The notes under the pieces are model-generated. The model was not told the origin of the DNA and made no database searches. It saw nothing but the letters and a program-made list of their open reading frames with translations. Below, in pieces: positions 33,919 to 43,599 of a stretch of 64,000 nucleotides of DNA; positions within the stretch are counted from its first letter, which is position 1, and the number at the start of each line of letters is the position of its first letter. Source of the DNA: Sphingomonas sp. S1-29 (GTDB lineage Bacteria > Pseudomonadota > Alphaproteobacteria > Sphingomonadales > Sphingomonadaceae); assembly GCF_026167545.1 (NCBI RefSeq), contig NZ_CP110678.1, positions 1,795,501-1,859,500 on the forward strand, read 5' to 3'. The translations under genes and the position numbers were made by a program.

Positions 33919-34829
33919 GCGGAGCCAAGCCGCAATCGACCCGGCTGACGGTCCTGATCCCCTTCGCGCTGGTCACCTTGATCTGGGGATCGACCTGGAT
34001 CGTCATTCGCGGCCAATTAGGCGAGGTGCCGCCGAGCTGGTCGGTCGCCTATCGCTTCGTGATCGCGGGCGTCGTGATCCTGGGCTGGGCGGCGTTCCGG
34101 CGCGAGAAATTGTCGCTCGATGCGCGCGGCTGGCGCTTTGCCGCGATGCTCGGGGTCATGCAGTTCGTGCTGAACTTCAACTTCGTCTATCGCGCCGAAC
34201 AGCACATCACCTCGGGGCTGGTCGCGGTGGTGTTCGCGCTGCTGCTGGTGCCCAATGCGATCCTGGGGCGGATTTTCCTGGGGCAGATGCTCGGGCGGCA
34301 ATTGCTGATCGGATCGGCGGTCGCGATCGGCGGCATCGCGATGCTGTTCACCCACGAAGCGCGGGTCGATCCCAATAATGGCAGCGAGGTGATGATCGGC
34401 ATCGTCATCACCTTGTGCGGCGTCCTTTCGGCCTCGGTCGCCAACATCATGCAGGGAACGCGCACCGCCAAGGCCTATCCGATGGCGACGATGCTTGGCC
34501 ACGCGATGCTGATCGGCGCGGCGATCGACGCGAGCTTCGCCTGGATCACCACCGGCCCGCCGGTGTTCGACTGGTCGGCCAGCTACATCGCCGGCGTGCT
34601 GTATCTGGGTATCGTCGCCTCCGCCGTTGCGTTCACGCTCTATTTCGGTGTGCTTCGGATCATCGGCCCCGCCAAGGCGGCCTATTCGGGGGTGATCGTG
34701 CCGGTGATCGCGATGGCGCTGTCGACCGCGTTCGAGGGCTATCGCTGGTCGTGGCTGGCGGCGAGCGGCGCGGCGATGGCGCTGACCGGGCTGGTGATCG
34801 CGCTCAAGGCACGCAGGCCGAATCGGTAA
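33915..34829 (+). CDS. EamA/DMT-superfamily transporter
   Basis: A 304-residue protein with about ten membrane helices in two EamA repeats. Marks are LVTLIWGSTWIVIRGQLG, SVAYRFVIAGVVILG, AEQHITSGLVAVVFALLLVPNA, and the second-repeat YLGIVASAVAFTLYFGVLR and AAYSGVIVPVIAMALST. It is an exporter or metabolite carrier of unknown substrate. The start is TTG at 33915, in the ltaE stop (TTGA). Its last 91 bp overlap the 3' end of the convergent SDR gene. Confidence 0.9.
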   Translation: MSGAKPQSTRLTVLIPFALVTLIWGSTWIVIRGQLGEVPPSWSVAYRFVIAGVVILGWAAFRREKLSLDARGWRFAAMLGVMQFVLNFNFVYRAEQHITSGLVAVVFALLLVPNAILGRIFLGQMLGRQLLIGSAVAIGGIAMLFTHEARVDPNNGSEVMIGIVITLCGVLSASVANIMQGTRTAKAYPMATMLGHAMLIGAAIDASFAWITTGPPVFDWSASYIAGVLYLGIVASAVAFTLYFGVLRIIGPAKAAYSGVIVPVIAMALSTAFEGYRWSWLAASGAAMALTGLVIALKARRPNR

Positions 34830-35575
34830 TCGGGATAGGCCAGCCGCCAGCCGAGCACGCGCTTGGCCTTGCCATTGGCGACGCGGCGGTTCTCGGCATA
34901 GAAGCTGCGCCCCATCGGCGACAGGCTTTCAAGCGGCACGAAAGGCGGCGGCGGCAGGTGAAGCAGCCGCGCCGCATGTTCGATCACTTCGTTCTGGCCG
35001 CAGGGATAGTCGTCGGACAAATTGTACGCGCCGGCGGGGGCGTCGAAGCCCAAGGTCACTCCGCTGACGATGTCGCCGACATGGACGCGGCTGAACACCT
35101 GGCCGGGCAAATCGACGCGATGCGCCTCGCCCGAAGCAACGCGGGTCAGCGGCGAACGGCCTGGGCCGTAAATGCCCGGCAGGCGAAACACGCGCGCGCC
35201 AAGCGCCAGCCAATCGGCATCGGCCTGGTTGCGCGCGGGGCGGCGGCCAGTGCCGGCGGGGGTGGTCTCGTCGACCCAGGCGCCGGCTGCGTCGCCATAG
35301 ACACCGGTCGAGGAGAGATAGGCCAGCGTCGCGCGGCTGTCCGCCAGCGCCGCGCCGTAAGTGGTGAGCACGGGGTCGACACCCTCGGCCGGCGGCACCG
35401 ACGACAGGATATGCGTCGCGTTGGCGATCTCGAACCCCACGCGATCGGTATCGGCAAAGGCAAGCGTGCCCTCGCGCCCGTCGCGCGTGGTGCCGGCGAC
35501 GCGCGCGCCCTTGGCTTCGAGGTGGGTCCGCAGCCGCGCAGCGGTGTAGCCCTGGCCGAAGATCAATAGGCGCAT
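34739..35575 (-). CDS. SDR/NAD(P)-binding protein (YeeZ-like)
   Basis: A 278-residue atypical extended short-chain dehydrogenase. It starts MRLLIFGQGYTAARLRTHLE, a GxGxxA-type dinucleotide loop, with LAYLSSTGVYGD, RLPGIYGPGRSPL, SRVHVGDIV and YNLSDDYPCGQNEVI later. The family is linked to nucleoside-diphosphate-sugar epimerase-like folds; its activity is not known. The final 30 codons (SAITSPVSAIAAPLAAS) lie opposite the EamA coding end and look unconserved, so the gene may have extended past an older stop. Confidence 0.85.
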   Translation of the reverse strand: MRLLIFGQGYTAARLRTHLEAKGARVAGTTRDGREGTLAFADTDRVGFEIANATHILSSVPPAEGVDPVLTTYGAALADSRATLAYLSSTGVYGDAAGAWVDETTPAGTGRRPARNQADADWLALGARVFRLPGIYGPGRSPLTRVASGEAHRVDLPGQVFSRVHVGDIVSGVTLGFDAPAGAYNLSDDYPCGQNEVIEHAARLLHLPPPPFVPLESLSPMGRSFYAENRRVANGKAKRVLGWRLAYPDYRFGLRALSAITSPVSAIAAPLAASHDQR

Positions 35576-35581
35576 GTCTTA

Positions 35582-35708
35582 CTCCCCTCCCTGGAAGGGA
35601 GGGGTTGGGGGTGGGTCTGGTCCGGGTGATACGGCGACCAGGAACGCACACGGCTCCGTAGCATCAGGCCTCGACCCACCCCCGGCCCCTCCCTTTCAGG
35701 GAGGGGGG
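35582..35708. repeat. Inverted repeat, family D
   Basis: Ends CTCCCTGGAAGGGAGGGG and CCCTCCCTTTCAGGGAGGG, with GGGTGGGT/ACCCACCC next to them, as at 16511 and 63811. It begins 6 bp upstream of the SDR start codon and reaches close to the stop of the M28 gene. Confidence 0.85.
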
Positions 35709-35720
35709 AAGAAGCGCCCC

Positions 35721-37316
35721 TCACTTCCCACCGCCATACAACGTCCCGAAGAAATCACCCTTGTTCCACACCGGCTTGGGCCCATCGGCCAGCGCGCGCG
35801 TCAGATCGTAGTTCAGCCGCACGAAGCGCCGCGCCGCGTCCCAGTCGAAGGGCAGCTTCAGGTCGTCCGATGGCTGGTGGTAATGCTGCTCGATGAACGC
35901 AGCGGTCGCCGCCGCGCCCGGCCCCTTCGGCCCCGCATCGATCGAGACCGAAGGCACCCCCTGTTTGACGAAGCTATAGTGATCGGTGCGCACGAAGAAC
36001 GCTTCGTCGGGCGTCGGATCGGGGGTCAGCGTCAGCCCCTGCGCCTTTGCCACGCGGCCGAGCGCCGGGCCGATGCTCGACCGGTCGGCGCCATAGGCGA
36101 CGATATCCTCGAACTTGTAGGTCATGATCGGCATGTCGAGATTGACGTTGGCGGCGAGGCTGGCGCGCGGCACCGTCGGATAGCGCGCGAAATAGTCCGA
36201 TCCGATCAGCCCGGCTTCCTCCGCCGTCACCGCCACGAACAATATGCTGCGCTTCGGCGGCTTGCCCGATGCACGGAACGACTTGGCGACCTCGAGCATC
36301 GCCGCGATGCCCATCGCATTGTCCATCGCGCCATTGTTGATCGAATCGCCGTTCACCGGATCGGTGACGCCGATATGGTCGAGATGCGCGGTCAGCACGA
36401 TATGCTGCGCCTTGAGCGCCGGGTCGCTGCCTTCGAGCCGGCCGACCAGATTGGCGCTGACGGTCTGCTGCAATTCGCTGGTCTGGCGGAACGCGATCGT
36501 GCCGGTGAGCGGCCCGGTCGGTAGCGGCCGGCTCGCCTCGTCGGCGGCGCGTACCTTCGCCCAGGCGAGCTTCGATCCCGCGAACAGCGTCGCCGCCCCG
36601 CGCTCGCTGATCGCCGCGAGCTGCGGCGCGCTTTGCACCTGCGCGCTGCCGGCGGGCGGGGTCCACGACATCGATGGCCCCGACCAGCTTTCGACGATCG
36701 CCGCGAAGTCGTAGCTCGCCCGCGTCGATCGCGATTCGATGAAGACGATCCCCGCCGCGCCGCGCTTGCCAGCGAGGTCGGCCTTCACGTCGCGGTTGCC
36801 GTAATGCGCCGCGACTTCGCTGTTCATCCCCGGCGGGCCGCCATACATCACCGCAACGATCTTGCCGCGCACGTCGAGCCCGCGATAGTCGTCGATGCCG
36901 CGCGTCGGATCGACCACGCCATAGCCAGCGAACACCATTTCGCCGCTGACGACGCGCTCGGCCTGGGTCAGGCTCGCGCGCCCGACGAAATCGGTGCCGA
37001 GCGTCAGCACCGTCTCGCGCCCGCCGCGCGTCAGCGTTGCGCTGGCGGTTAGCGGTCGCGACGCCACCAGCGGCACCTGCTGGCGCCAGCCGCCGCGCTC
37101 GCCCGCGGGCGCCAGGCCCGCCGCCTCCATCTGCGCGATCACATAATCGGCGGCGATGTCATATTCGGGGCTGCCCGCCTGCCGCCCTTTGAGCGAATCG
37201 GCGGCGAGGAACGCGACATGCGCCTTCATCGCCGCCTGGTCGGCGGGCAGCGTTTGCGCCGGCGCAATACCGCCGAGCGCGACCGCCGCCAGGACGGCGA
37301 AGCCGGTGCGGATCAC
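35721..37316 (-). CDS. M28 family metallopeptidase, exported (copy 2 of a tandem pair)
   Basis: A 531-residue zinc aminopeptidase-like protein. The signal peptide MIRTGFAVLAAVALGGIAPA is followed by a PA-type insert domain (about 120-280) and the M28 core. Zinc and catalytic blocks are LTAHLDHIGV, NNGAMDNAMGIAAMLE, VTAEEAGLIGSDYF, NVNLDMP and HYHQPSDD. It shares the overall layout and many blocks, including the C-terminal WNKGDFFGTLY, with the gene just upstream, from which it starts by an ATGA overlap. The pair is a clear tandem duplication. Confidence 0.93.
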   Translation of the reverse strand: MIRTGFAVLAAVALGGIAPAQTLPADQAAMKAHVAFLAADSLKGRQAGSPEYDIAADYVIAQMEAAGLAPAGERGGWRQQVPLVASRPLTASATLTRGGRETVLTLGTDFVGRASLTQAERVVSGEMVFAGYGVVDPTRGIDDYRGLDVRGKIVAVMYGGPPGMNSEVAAHYGNRDVKADLAGKRGAAGIVFIESRSTRASYDFAAIVESWSGPSMSWTPPAGSAQVQSAPQLAAISERGAATLFAGSKLAWAKVRAADEASRPLPTGPLTGTIAFRQTSELQQTVSANLVGRLEGSDPALKAQHIVLTAHLDHIGVTDPVNGDSINNGAMDNAMGIAAMLEVAKSFRASGKPPKRSILFVAVTAEEAGLIGSDYFARYPTVPRASLAANVNLDMPIMTYKFEDIVAYGADRSSIGPALGRVAKAQGLTLTPDPTPDEAFFVRTDHYSFVKQGVPSVSIDAGPKGPGAAATAAFIEQHYHQPSDDLKLPFDWDAARRFVRLNYDLTRALADGPKPVWNKGDFFGTLYGGGK

Positions 37317-39016
37317 TTGGCGCCATACCCCTCGTACAGCGTGCCGAAGAAATCACCCTTGTTCCATTCGGGGCGCTCGGGCGCGTCGGCGATCTCGCGC
37401 GCGATCATGTAGTTCGCCTCGATGAAGCGCGTGCCCGATTCCCAATCGATCGCGGGCACCTGCCCCATCGAATCCGACGGCTGGTGGTAATGCTTGGCGA
37501 AGAATTCATCGACCGCCGCCTTGCCCGGCCCCTTGGTGCCCGGCCACAGGAAGACCGAGGGGATGCCCTGCTGGACGAAGCGATAATGGTCGCTGCGCGT
37601 GAACAGCCCCTGGTCGGGCATCGGATCGGGCGAGAAGGTGACGCCGAGCTTGGCGGCGGCGGCCTTCACATAGCCGCCCAGCGTCGAACGCTCGGCCCCG
37701 AAGGCGATCACGTCCTCGAACTTGTAGGTGATGATCGGCATGTCGAGATTGACGTTGGCGACCATCCGCTCCTTGGCGATCGAGGGATTGCGCGCGAAAT
37801 AATCGGCACCGACCAGCCCCTTTTCCTCGGCAGTGACCGCCAGGAACAGGATGCTGCGCTTGGGCGGCGTGCCCGATGCCTTGAAGCGCTTGGCCTCCTC
37901 GATCATCGCCGCGATGCCGACGGCATTGTCCATCGCGCCATTGTAGATCGCATCGCCGTTCTTGGGGGTGCCGACGCCGACATGGTCGAGATGCGCGGTC
38001 AGCACGACGACTTCGTTCTTGCGCTGCGGATCGCTGCCCTCGAGCATCCCCGCGACATTGTAGCTGGTGACCGGCGCGATCGTCGTGGCGAGCTCGATCG
38101 CGAGCCGGCCGGGGAGTTCGACCGCCTCGAAGCGCGCGGCGGGGGTCTCGGCGGTCTTGACGACGCTTGCCCAGCTGGTGCGCGCGCCGGCGAACAGCTT
38201 TTCTGCGCCGGTCATGCTGAGCGAGCCGAGCGCGGGCGCATCGGGGGCGGCGAAGAAGCCGGTCCCGTCGGGCCGCGCCCAGGTCATCCGCGCGCTGTCA
38301 TAGCTTTCGGCGAGGCGCGAGAAGGGACGAACCTTCGCGCTGGTCGGCGATTCGAGCGTCAGATAGCCGACCGCGCCCTTGGCCTGCGCTGCCACCGCCT
38401 TGTTCGCGGCATTGCCGAAATGCGCGCGCTCCTCGCCGGGGAAGCTCGCCGGTGCGCCCGCGAAGAAGGCGACGATCTTGCCCTTCACATCGACCCCGGC
38501 ATAGTCGTTGCGCTTGAAGCGCGGTGCGTCGATCCCGTAGCCGACGAACACCACCGGCGCATCGACGACGGTCTTGGCGCGCGAAGGATCGGGCGCGGGC
38601 AGATATTCCTCGCCGAACGCCAGCGGCGCCGCGCTACCGCCGCGCGGGGTGTAGCGGAAGCTGCCCTTGCTCGCGGGCTTGTAGCTCACCAGCGGCACCG
38701 TCTGCAGATAGCTGCCGTCGGTGCCCGCGGGGGTCAGCCCCGCCGAATAGAATTGCGATGCGACATATTGCGCGGCGACATTGTAGCTCTCGGTCCCCGC
38801 CTCGCGGCCCTGCATCGCGTCGGACGACAGGAACATCACATGCGCCTTCATCGCCGCCTGGTCGGCAGGCAGTGCCGCATTCACCCGCGTATTGATCGTC
38901 GCGACGCTCTCGGTCGGCGCGGCGGCAGCTGGAGCAGGTGCGGGCGCCGGCGCCGTCTGGGCGAAGGCGATCGAGCTCAGGGGCAGGGCAAGCAACAGCG
39001 CGGCGGTTCGGAGCAT
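37313..39016 (-). CDS. M28 family metallopeptidase, exported (copy 1 of a tandem pair)
   Basis: A 567-residue paralogue of the gene at 35721. The ATG at 39016 is preferred: AAGAGG lies 6 nt upstream and it opens MLRTAALLLALPLSSIAFAQ; ATG at 39022 is too close to that site. An Ala/Pro linker follows the signal peptide. The core has LTAHLDHVGV, YNGAMDNAVGIAAMIEE, VTAEEKGLVGADYF, NVNLDMPIITYKFED and KHYHQPSDSM, so all metal ligands are kept. It is probably a periplasmic aminopeptidase. Its stop overlaps the next gene's start (ATGA). Confidence 0.93.
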   Translation of the reverse strand: MLRTAALLLALPLSSIAFAQTAPAPAPAPAAAAPTESVATINTRVNAALPADQAAMKAHVMFLSSDAMQGREAGTESYNVAAQYVASQFYSAGLTPAGTDGSYLQTVPLVSYKPASKGSFRYTPRGGSAAPLAFGEEYLPAPDPSRAKTVVDAPVVFVGYGIDAPRFKRNDYAGVDVKGKIVAFFAGAPASFPGEERAHFGNAANKAVAAQAKGAVGYLTLESPTSAKVRPFSRLAESYDSARMTWARPDGTGFFAAPDAPALGSLSMTGAEKLFAGARTSWASVVKTAETPAARFEAVELPGRLAIELATTIAPVTSYNVAGMLEGSDPQRKNEVVVLTAHLDHVGVGTPKNGDAIYNGAMDNAVGIAAMIEEAKRFKASGTPPKRSILFLAVTAEEKGLVGADYFARNPSIAKERMVANVNLDMPIITYKFEDVIAFGAERSTLGGYVKAAAAKLGVTFSPDPMPDQGLFTRSDHYRFVQQGIPSVFLWPGTKGPGKAAVDEFFAKHYHQPSDSMGQVPAIDWESGTRFIEANYMIAREIADAPERPEWNKGDFFGTLYEGYGAK

Positions 39017-39153
39017 GGGCATCCTCTTGGTATCAATCGGTACGAAAGCGCAGGCGTAGCAGTCTGCCCGCCCAGCGCCAATATTGGTGGCAACGCTTTT
39101 GCGCGCGCCGCTTTTCACTAGGGCGCCGCGGCGCGCTGGATTAGGTCATTGCC

Positions 39154-41748
39154 ATGCACGATGTACACGCCTCCCCCGCCCTGCCCCGCGTCACCCGCCG
39201 CGCCGATTATGCCGCGCCAGATTGGCTGGTGCCCGACATCGCGATGGTGATCGATCTCGATCCCGCGCAGACGCATGTCCGCACGACGATGTCGGTCGCA
39301 CGCAACGGCGCGCATGATCGCCCACTGCGGCTCGACGGCGACATGATCGAACCCTCGATCGTCTGGATCGACGGGCTCGAGGCCGATGCCTGGACGCGCA
39401 GCAACGGGTTGCTCGAAATCCCGCTGACCGGCGACCATCACATCGTCGAGATCGAAGTGCTGCTGGCGCCCGAGCGCAACACCCAGCTGATGGGGCTCTA
39501 TGCCTCGGGCGGGTTGCTGTGCACCCAGTGCGAGGCCGAGGGGTTTCGCCGCATCACCTTCTTCCCCGACCGCCCCGACGTACTCAGTCGCTACAAGGTG
39601 CGGCTGATCGCCGACAAGGCGCGCTTCCCGGTGCTGCTCGCCAATGGCGATCCGGTCGGCAGCGGCGACCTCGACGATGGGAAGCATTATGCCGATTGGG
39701 ACGATCCCTTCCCCAAGCCCTGCTATCTGTTCGCCTTGGTCGCGGGCGATCTGGTCGCCAATCGCACGACTTTCGTCACGCGGTCGGGACGCGAGGTGTC
39801 GCTGGCGATCTGGGTGCGTGCGCCCGACCTCGCCAAGACCGACCATGCGCTCCAGGCACTGAGCACCTCGATGCGCTGGGACGAGGAGGTCTATGGCCGC
39901 GAATATGACCTAGACGTCTTCAACATCGTTGCGGTCGACGATTTCAACTTCGGCGCGATGGAAAACAAGGGGCTGAACATCTTCAACAGCCGCTACATCC
40001 TCGCCGATCCCGACACCGCAACCGATTATGATTACGACGCGGTCGCCGCCGTCGTCGCGCACGAATATTTTCACAATTGGTCGGGCAATCGCGTGACCTG
40101 CCGCGACTGGTTCCAGCTTTCGCTGAAGGAAGGCTTCACCGTCTATCGCGACCAGCAGTTCAGCGCCGACCAGGGATCGGCGGCGGTCAAGCGGATCGAG
40201 GACGTCCGCACGCTGCGCGCGGCGCAATTCCCCGAGGATTCGGGGCCGCTCGCGCATCCGGTGCGTCCCGACGAATATCAGGAAATCTCGAACTTCTACA
40301 CCGCGACGATCTACAACAAGGGCGCCGAAGTCATCCGCATGATGGCGACGATGCTCGGCCGGAACCGCTTCCGCGCGGGTTCGGACCTGTATTTCGACCG
40401 GCACGACGGCACCGCCGCCACCGTCGAGGATTTCGCGCTGGCGATGGAAGACGCAGGCGAGATCGACCTGACGCAGTTCCGCTTGTGGTATTCGCAGGCC
40501 GGCACCCCGCGCGTCACCGCCACGCTTACCCACCATGCCGGCGATGGCCGTGCGATGCTCAGCTTGCGCCAGCACGTCCCCGCCACGCCGGGCCAGCCGG
40601 TCAAGCAGCCGATGGTGCTGCCGCTGCGGATCAAGCTGTTCGGCGCCGACACCGGCAAGCCGCTGGGCGAGGAACGGCTGTTCCTGCTGCGCGACGCCGC
40701 CGCCGAGATCGCGTTCGAGACGGTGACCGAAACCCCGGTGCTGTCGATCAACCGCGGCTTTTCGGCGCCGGTGATCGTCGAGACCAACCGCACCGCCGCC
40801 GACCTAGCCTTCCTCAGCGCGCACGACGACGATCCGTTCGCGCGCTACGAAGCGATGCAGCAATTGATGCTCGACACGCTGGTGACCGCGGTGACCCACG
40901 GCCATGCCGACCATCGCGCGGTGATCGACGCGGTCCGCAACACGCTGACCGACGCAAGCCTCGATTCGGCGTTCATCGCCGAGGCGGTGCTGCTGCCCTC
41001 GGACAGCTTCATCGGTGACCAGCTCGCGATCGTCGATCCCGACGCGGTGTCGGCGGCGCGCGATGCGCTTCGCCGCGACCTTGGCCGCGCGCTCGAGCGC
41101 GACTGGCGCGAGGCGTATGAACGCTCGCGCGCCAATCGCTTCGAATATTCCCCCGCCGCCAAGGGCGCGCGCCGTCTGCGCACCGTGTCGCTCGGCTATA
41201 TCGCCGCGAGCGGCGCCGCCGACGCCGCCGAGCTGGCGTTCGTCCAGTTCGAAAATGCCGACAACATGACCGACCGGCAGGGCGCGCTGACCACGCTGGT
41301 CAGCTCGCACTCAGACAGCCGGATCGCCGCACTCGACATTTTCTACAACCGCTATTCGGACAATCCGCTGGTGCTCGACAAATGGTTCTCGACCCAGGCG
41401 CTGTCGTCGCGCGACGACACGCTGGCGGTGGTCGAGGAACTGGCGCGCCACCGCGACTTCACGCTGGCCAACCCCAACCGCGCGCGCGCGCTGGTGGGGG
41501 CGTTCAGCGTCAACCAGCGCGCCTTCCACGCCGCCGATGGCCGCGGCTATCGCTTCGTCGCCGACCAGCTGATCGCGCTCGACAAATTGAACCCGCAGAC
41601 CGCGGCGAAACTGGTCCCGCCGCTCGGCCGCTGGAAGCGCTTCGACGAGGGGCGAGCTGCGCTGATGCGCGGGGAGCTCGAGCGGATCCTGGCGACGCCT
41701 GGGCTGAGCAAGGACATGTTCGAGCAGGTGGCGAAGAGTTTGGACTGA
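39154..41748 (+). CDS. pepN: Aminopeptidase N
   Basis: An 864-residue M1 zinc aminopeptidase with broad specificity. The exopeptidase motif GAMENKG is near residue 267. The zinc motif HEYFHNWSGNRVTCRD (HExxH near 303) continues to SLKEGFTVYRDQ with the third ligand. The late region with DALRRDLGRALERDWREAY and the C-terminal helical domain match the PepN (DUF3458) type. No signal peptide is present, so it is cytosolic. Length is normal. The gene is divergent from the M28 pair, 137 bp apart. Confidence 0.96.
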   Translation: MHDVHASPALPRVTRRADYAAPDWLVPDIAMVIDLDPAQTHVRTTMSVARNGAHDRPLRLDGDMIEPSIVWIDGLEADAWTRSNGLLEIPLTGDHHIVEIEVLLAPERNTQLMGLYASGGLLCTQCEAEGFRRITFFPDRPDVLSRYKVRLIADKARFPVLLANGDPVGSGDLDDGKHYADWDDPFPKPCYLFALVAGDLVANRTTFVTRSGREVSLAIWVRAPDLAKTDHALQALSTSMRWDEEVYGREYDLDVFNIVAVDDFNFGAMENKGLNIFNSRYILADPDTATDYDYDAVAAVVAHEYFHNWSGNRVTCRDWFQLSLKEGFTVYRDQQFSADQGSAAVKRIEDVRTLRAAQFPEDSGPLAHPVRPDEYQEISNFYTATIYNKGAEVIRMMATMLGRNRFRAGSDLYFDRHDGTAATVEDFALAMEDAGEIDLTQFRLWYSQAGTPRVTATLTHHAGDGRAMLSLRQHVPATPGQPVKQPMVLPLRIKLFGADTGKPLGEERLFLLRDAAAEIAFETVTETPVLSINRGFSAPVIVETNRTAADLAFLSAHDDDPFARYEAMQQLMLDTLVTAVTHGHADHRAVIDAVRNTLTDASLDSAFIAEAVLLPSDSFIGDQLAIVDPDAVSAARDALRRDLGRALERDWREAYERSRANRFEYSPAAKGARRLRTVSLGYIAASGAADAAELAFVQFENADNMTDRQGALTTLVSSHSDSRIAALDIFYNRYSDNPLVLDKWFSTQALSSRDDTLAVVEELARHRDFTLANPNRARALVGAFSVNQRAFHAADGRGYRFVADQLIALDKLNPQTAAKLVPPLGRWKRFDEGRAALMRGELERILATPGLSKDMFEQVAKSLD

Positions 41749-41754
41749 ACCTCG

Positions 41755-41876
41755 CCCTCTCCCCTCCGGGGAGAGGGCAAGCGACCCGGCGCAAGCCGGG
41801 GAAGCGCGGGAGAGGGGCAGTAACGAAGCGCATCGCACTGCCCCTCTCCCAACCCTCTCCCCAGAGGGGAGAGGGC
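41755..41876. repeat. Inverted repeat, family C
   Basis: Ends are CCCTCTCCCCTCCGGGGAGA and CTCTCCCCAGAGGGGAGAGG, with AGCGACCCGGCGCAAGCCGG and GAAGCGCGGGAGAGG inside. The same blocks occur within 11988-12407, but here the 64-nt junction element is absent. It lies between the convergent pepN and phoD genes. Confidence 0.82.
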
Positions 41877-41886
41877 TTTATGCGCC

Positions 41887-43515
41887 TCACCCCATCACAT
41901 TCCGACCACGCCGCACCGTCGCTTTATGCCCGACGCTCGCCGCAGGCGACCGCTGGCGCACGCCGTCGACGAAGATCCATTCATTGGTCGCGGTGTCGGG
42001 GGTCAGGCTCAGCGCCATATAGCCGCGCCGCGAGGTGTCGCACCATTTCAGCTCGGGGTTGGTCGCCACCAGCGCCGCGGCGACTCGCTTGGGATCGATG
42101 CCGATCGCGCTTTCATAGCCGGGCGAGGTCACCCCCTGCCCCGCAAACTCGACCGCGGCGGGCTTGCCGTCCTGCGCCAGGTCGTACGCCCAGGCATTGT
42201 GGCTGTCGCCCGCGATCACGATCGTGCTGCCGCCATGGCGCTGCGCTGATTTCAGGAAGCGTGCGCGCGCGGCGGGATAGCCGCCCCAATTGTCGAGATT
42301 GCTCGGCAGCCCCAGCTTGCTCGCCGCCACGCCGCCCTGGACATAGGCCTTTACCCGTGCGGGCGCATCGGCCTTGATCCAGCCGAGCGCTTCCTCGGGC
42401 GCGCGCGTCTGGCCCATGATCGTGCCGAAGCCGACGACCTGCCAGCGCACCTGATCGCGCACCGATCGCGCCATCGCCGCGTCGAGCCAGGCCTCCTGCG
42501 TCGATCCCATCATCGTCACCGACGGATCCTGCCACGCACCATCGCGGAACGCGGTGAGCGCGGCGATCGGATCGCCCCCGGCCATGAACAGCGGCGCGAG
42601 CTCGGGCGGCTTGCTGCGCCCGAACAGCCGCGTCTCGGTGCGGAACAGCGTCGCCAGATTGCCGACCGCATAGCTGCCCCAGGGTTCGTCGCTGACCGGC
42701 AGCCATTCGCGAAACGCCTGCACCGCCGCCGCGCGCCGCGTCGCCCAGTCGCCTTCGTCGGCCTGGTGGTTCTGCGCGCCGCCTTCCCACGAATCATTGG
42801 CCGATTCATGATCGTCCCACTGCACCACCATCGCATGATTCTGGTGCAGCGCCTGCAGATCGGGATCGGCACGATAGCTGGCATAGCGCAGGCGATAATC
42901 GGCGAGCGCGACCATTTCCTTCATCGGCTGCGGAATCCGGTTACCCACCACCTGCGCCGCCGCGGGATAATTGTCGGGGGCGTATTCGTAGACATAGTCG
43001 CCGAGATGGATCGTCAGGTCGATATCGTCGCGCGGCGCGGCGTGCGCATAGGCGTTGAAATAGCCGAAGCCCAGGTTCGAGCACGAGAAGATCGCCGCCT
43101 TGAACGCGCGCGTATCACCCAGCGGCAGCGTCTTGGCGCGCCCGATCGGAGAGAAGCTGCCGTCGGGCGCGACGAAGCGATAATGATAGCGGGTGAAGGG
43201 CTTGAGGCCGGTAACGGTGATCTTGGCGGTATGATCGCGCCACGGCCCGGTCACCAGCTCGCCGCCGCCGACGACGCGCGCGAAATCGGCGCTCTCGGCG
43301 ACCTCGACGCGAAGCTTCGCCGCGCCGCCATCGGCGGGGACGTAGCGCGTCCAGAACAGCATCGCGTCGGCCGCGGGCTCGCCCGACGCCACCGCATGGG
43401 TGAAGCCGCGCCCACCGAGCACATTGGCGACCTGCGCGAACCCCGGCAGCGCGAAGGCGCCAAGGCCGAGCGTACCGGTGAGCATGAAGGATCGACGGTC
43501 GATGCGAATGGTCAT
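41887..43515 (-). CDS. phoD: PhoD-family alkaline phosphatase/phosphodiesterase, exported
   Basis: A 542-residue calcium/iron phosphatase-like protein. The start at 43515 has GGGAG about 8 nt upstream and opens a Tat-type signal (RIDRRSFMLTGTLGLGAFA). The N-terminal Ig-like domain has FTHAVASGEPAADAMLFWTR. The catalytic domain has AIFSCSNLGFGYFNAY, IHLGDYVYEY, VVQWDDHESANDSW and the late IVIAGDSHNAWAYDL. The long open frame running on to 45576 is a shadow. No pho box could be picked out. Confidence 0.92.
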   Translation of the reverse strand: MTIRIDRRSFMLTGTLGLGAFALPGFAQVANVLGGRGFTHAVASGEPAADAMLFWTRYVPADGGAAKLRVEVAESADFARVVGGGELVTGPWRDHTAKITVTGLKPFTRYHYRFVAPDGSFSPIGRAKTLPLGDTRAFKAAIFSCSNLGFGYFNAYAHAAPRDDIDLTIHLGDYVYEYAPDNYPAAAQVVGNRIPQPMKEMVALADYRLRYASYRADPDLQALHQNHAMVVQWDDHESANDSWEGGAQNHQADEGDWATRRAAAVQAFREWLPVSDEPWGSYAVGNLATLFRTETRLFGRSKPPELAPLFMAGGDPIAALTAFRDGAWQDPSVTMMGSTQEAWLDAAMARSVRDQVRWQVVGFGTIMGQTRAPEEALGWIKADAPARVKAYVQGGVAASKLGLPSNLDNWGGYPAARARFLKSAQRHGGSTIVIAGDSHNAWAYDLAQDGKPAAVEFAGQGVTSPGYESAIGIDPKRVAAALVATNPELKWCDTSRRGYMALSLTPDTATNEWIFVDGVRQRSPAASVGHKATVRRGRNVMG

Positions 43516-43599
43516 GATGGGCTCCCTGTTGCGACCCTCTGTGCCTCCGGCTGATTGCGGGATCGTGACACCGCTGCGCGCCGTCGATATGCGCGGCGG

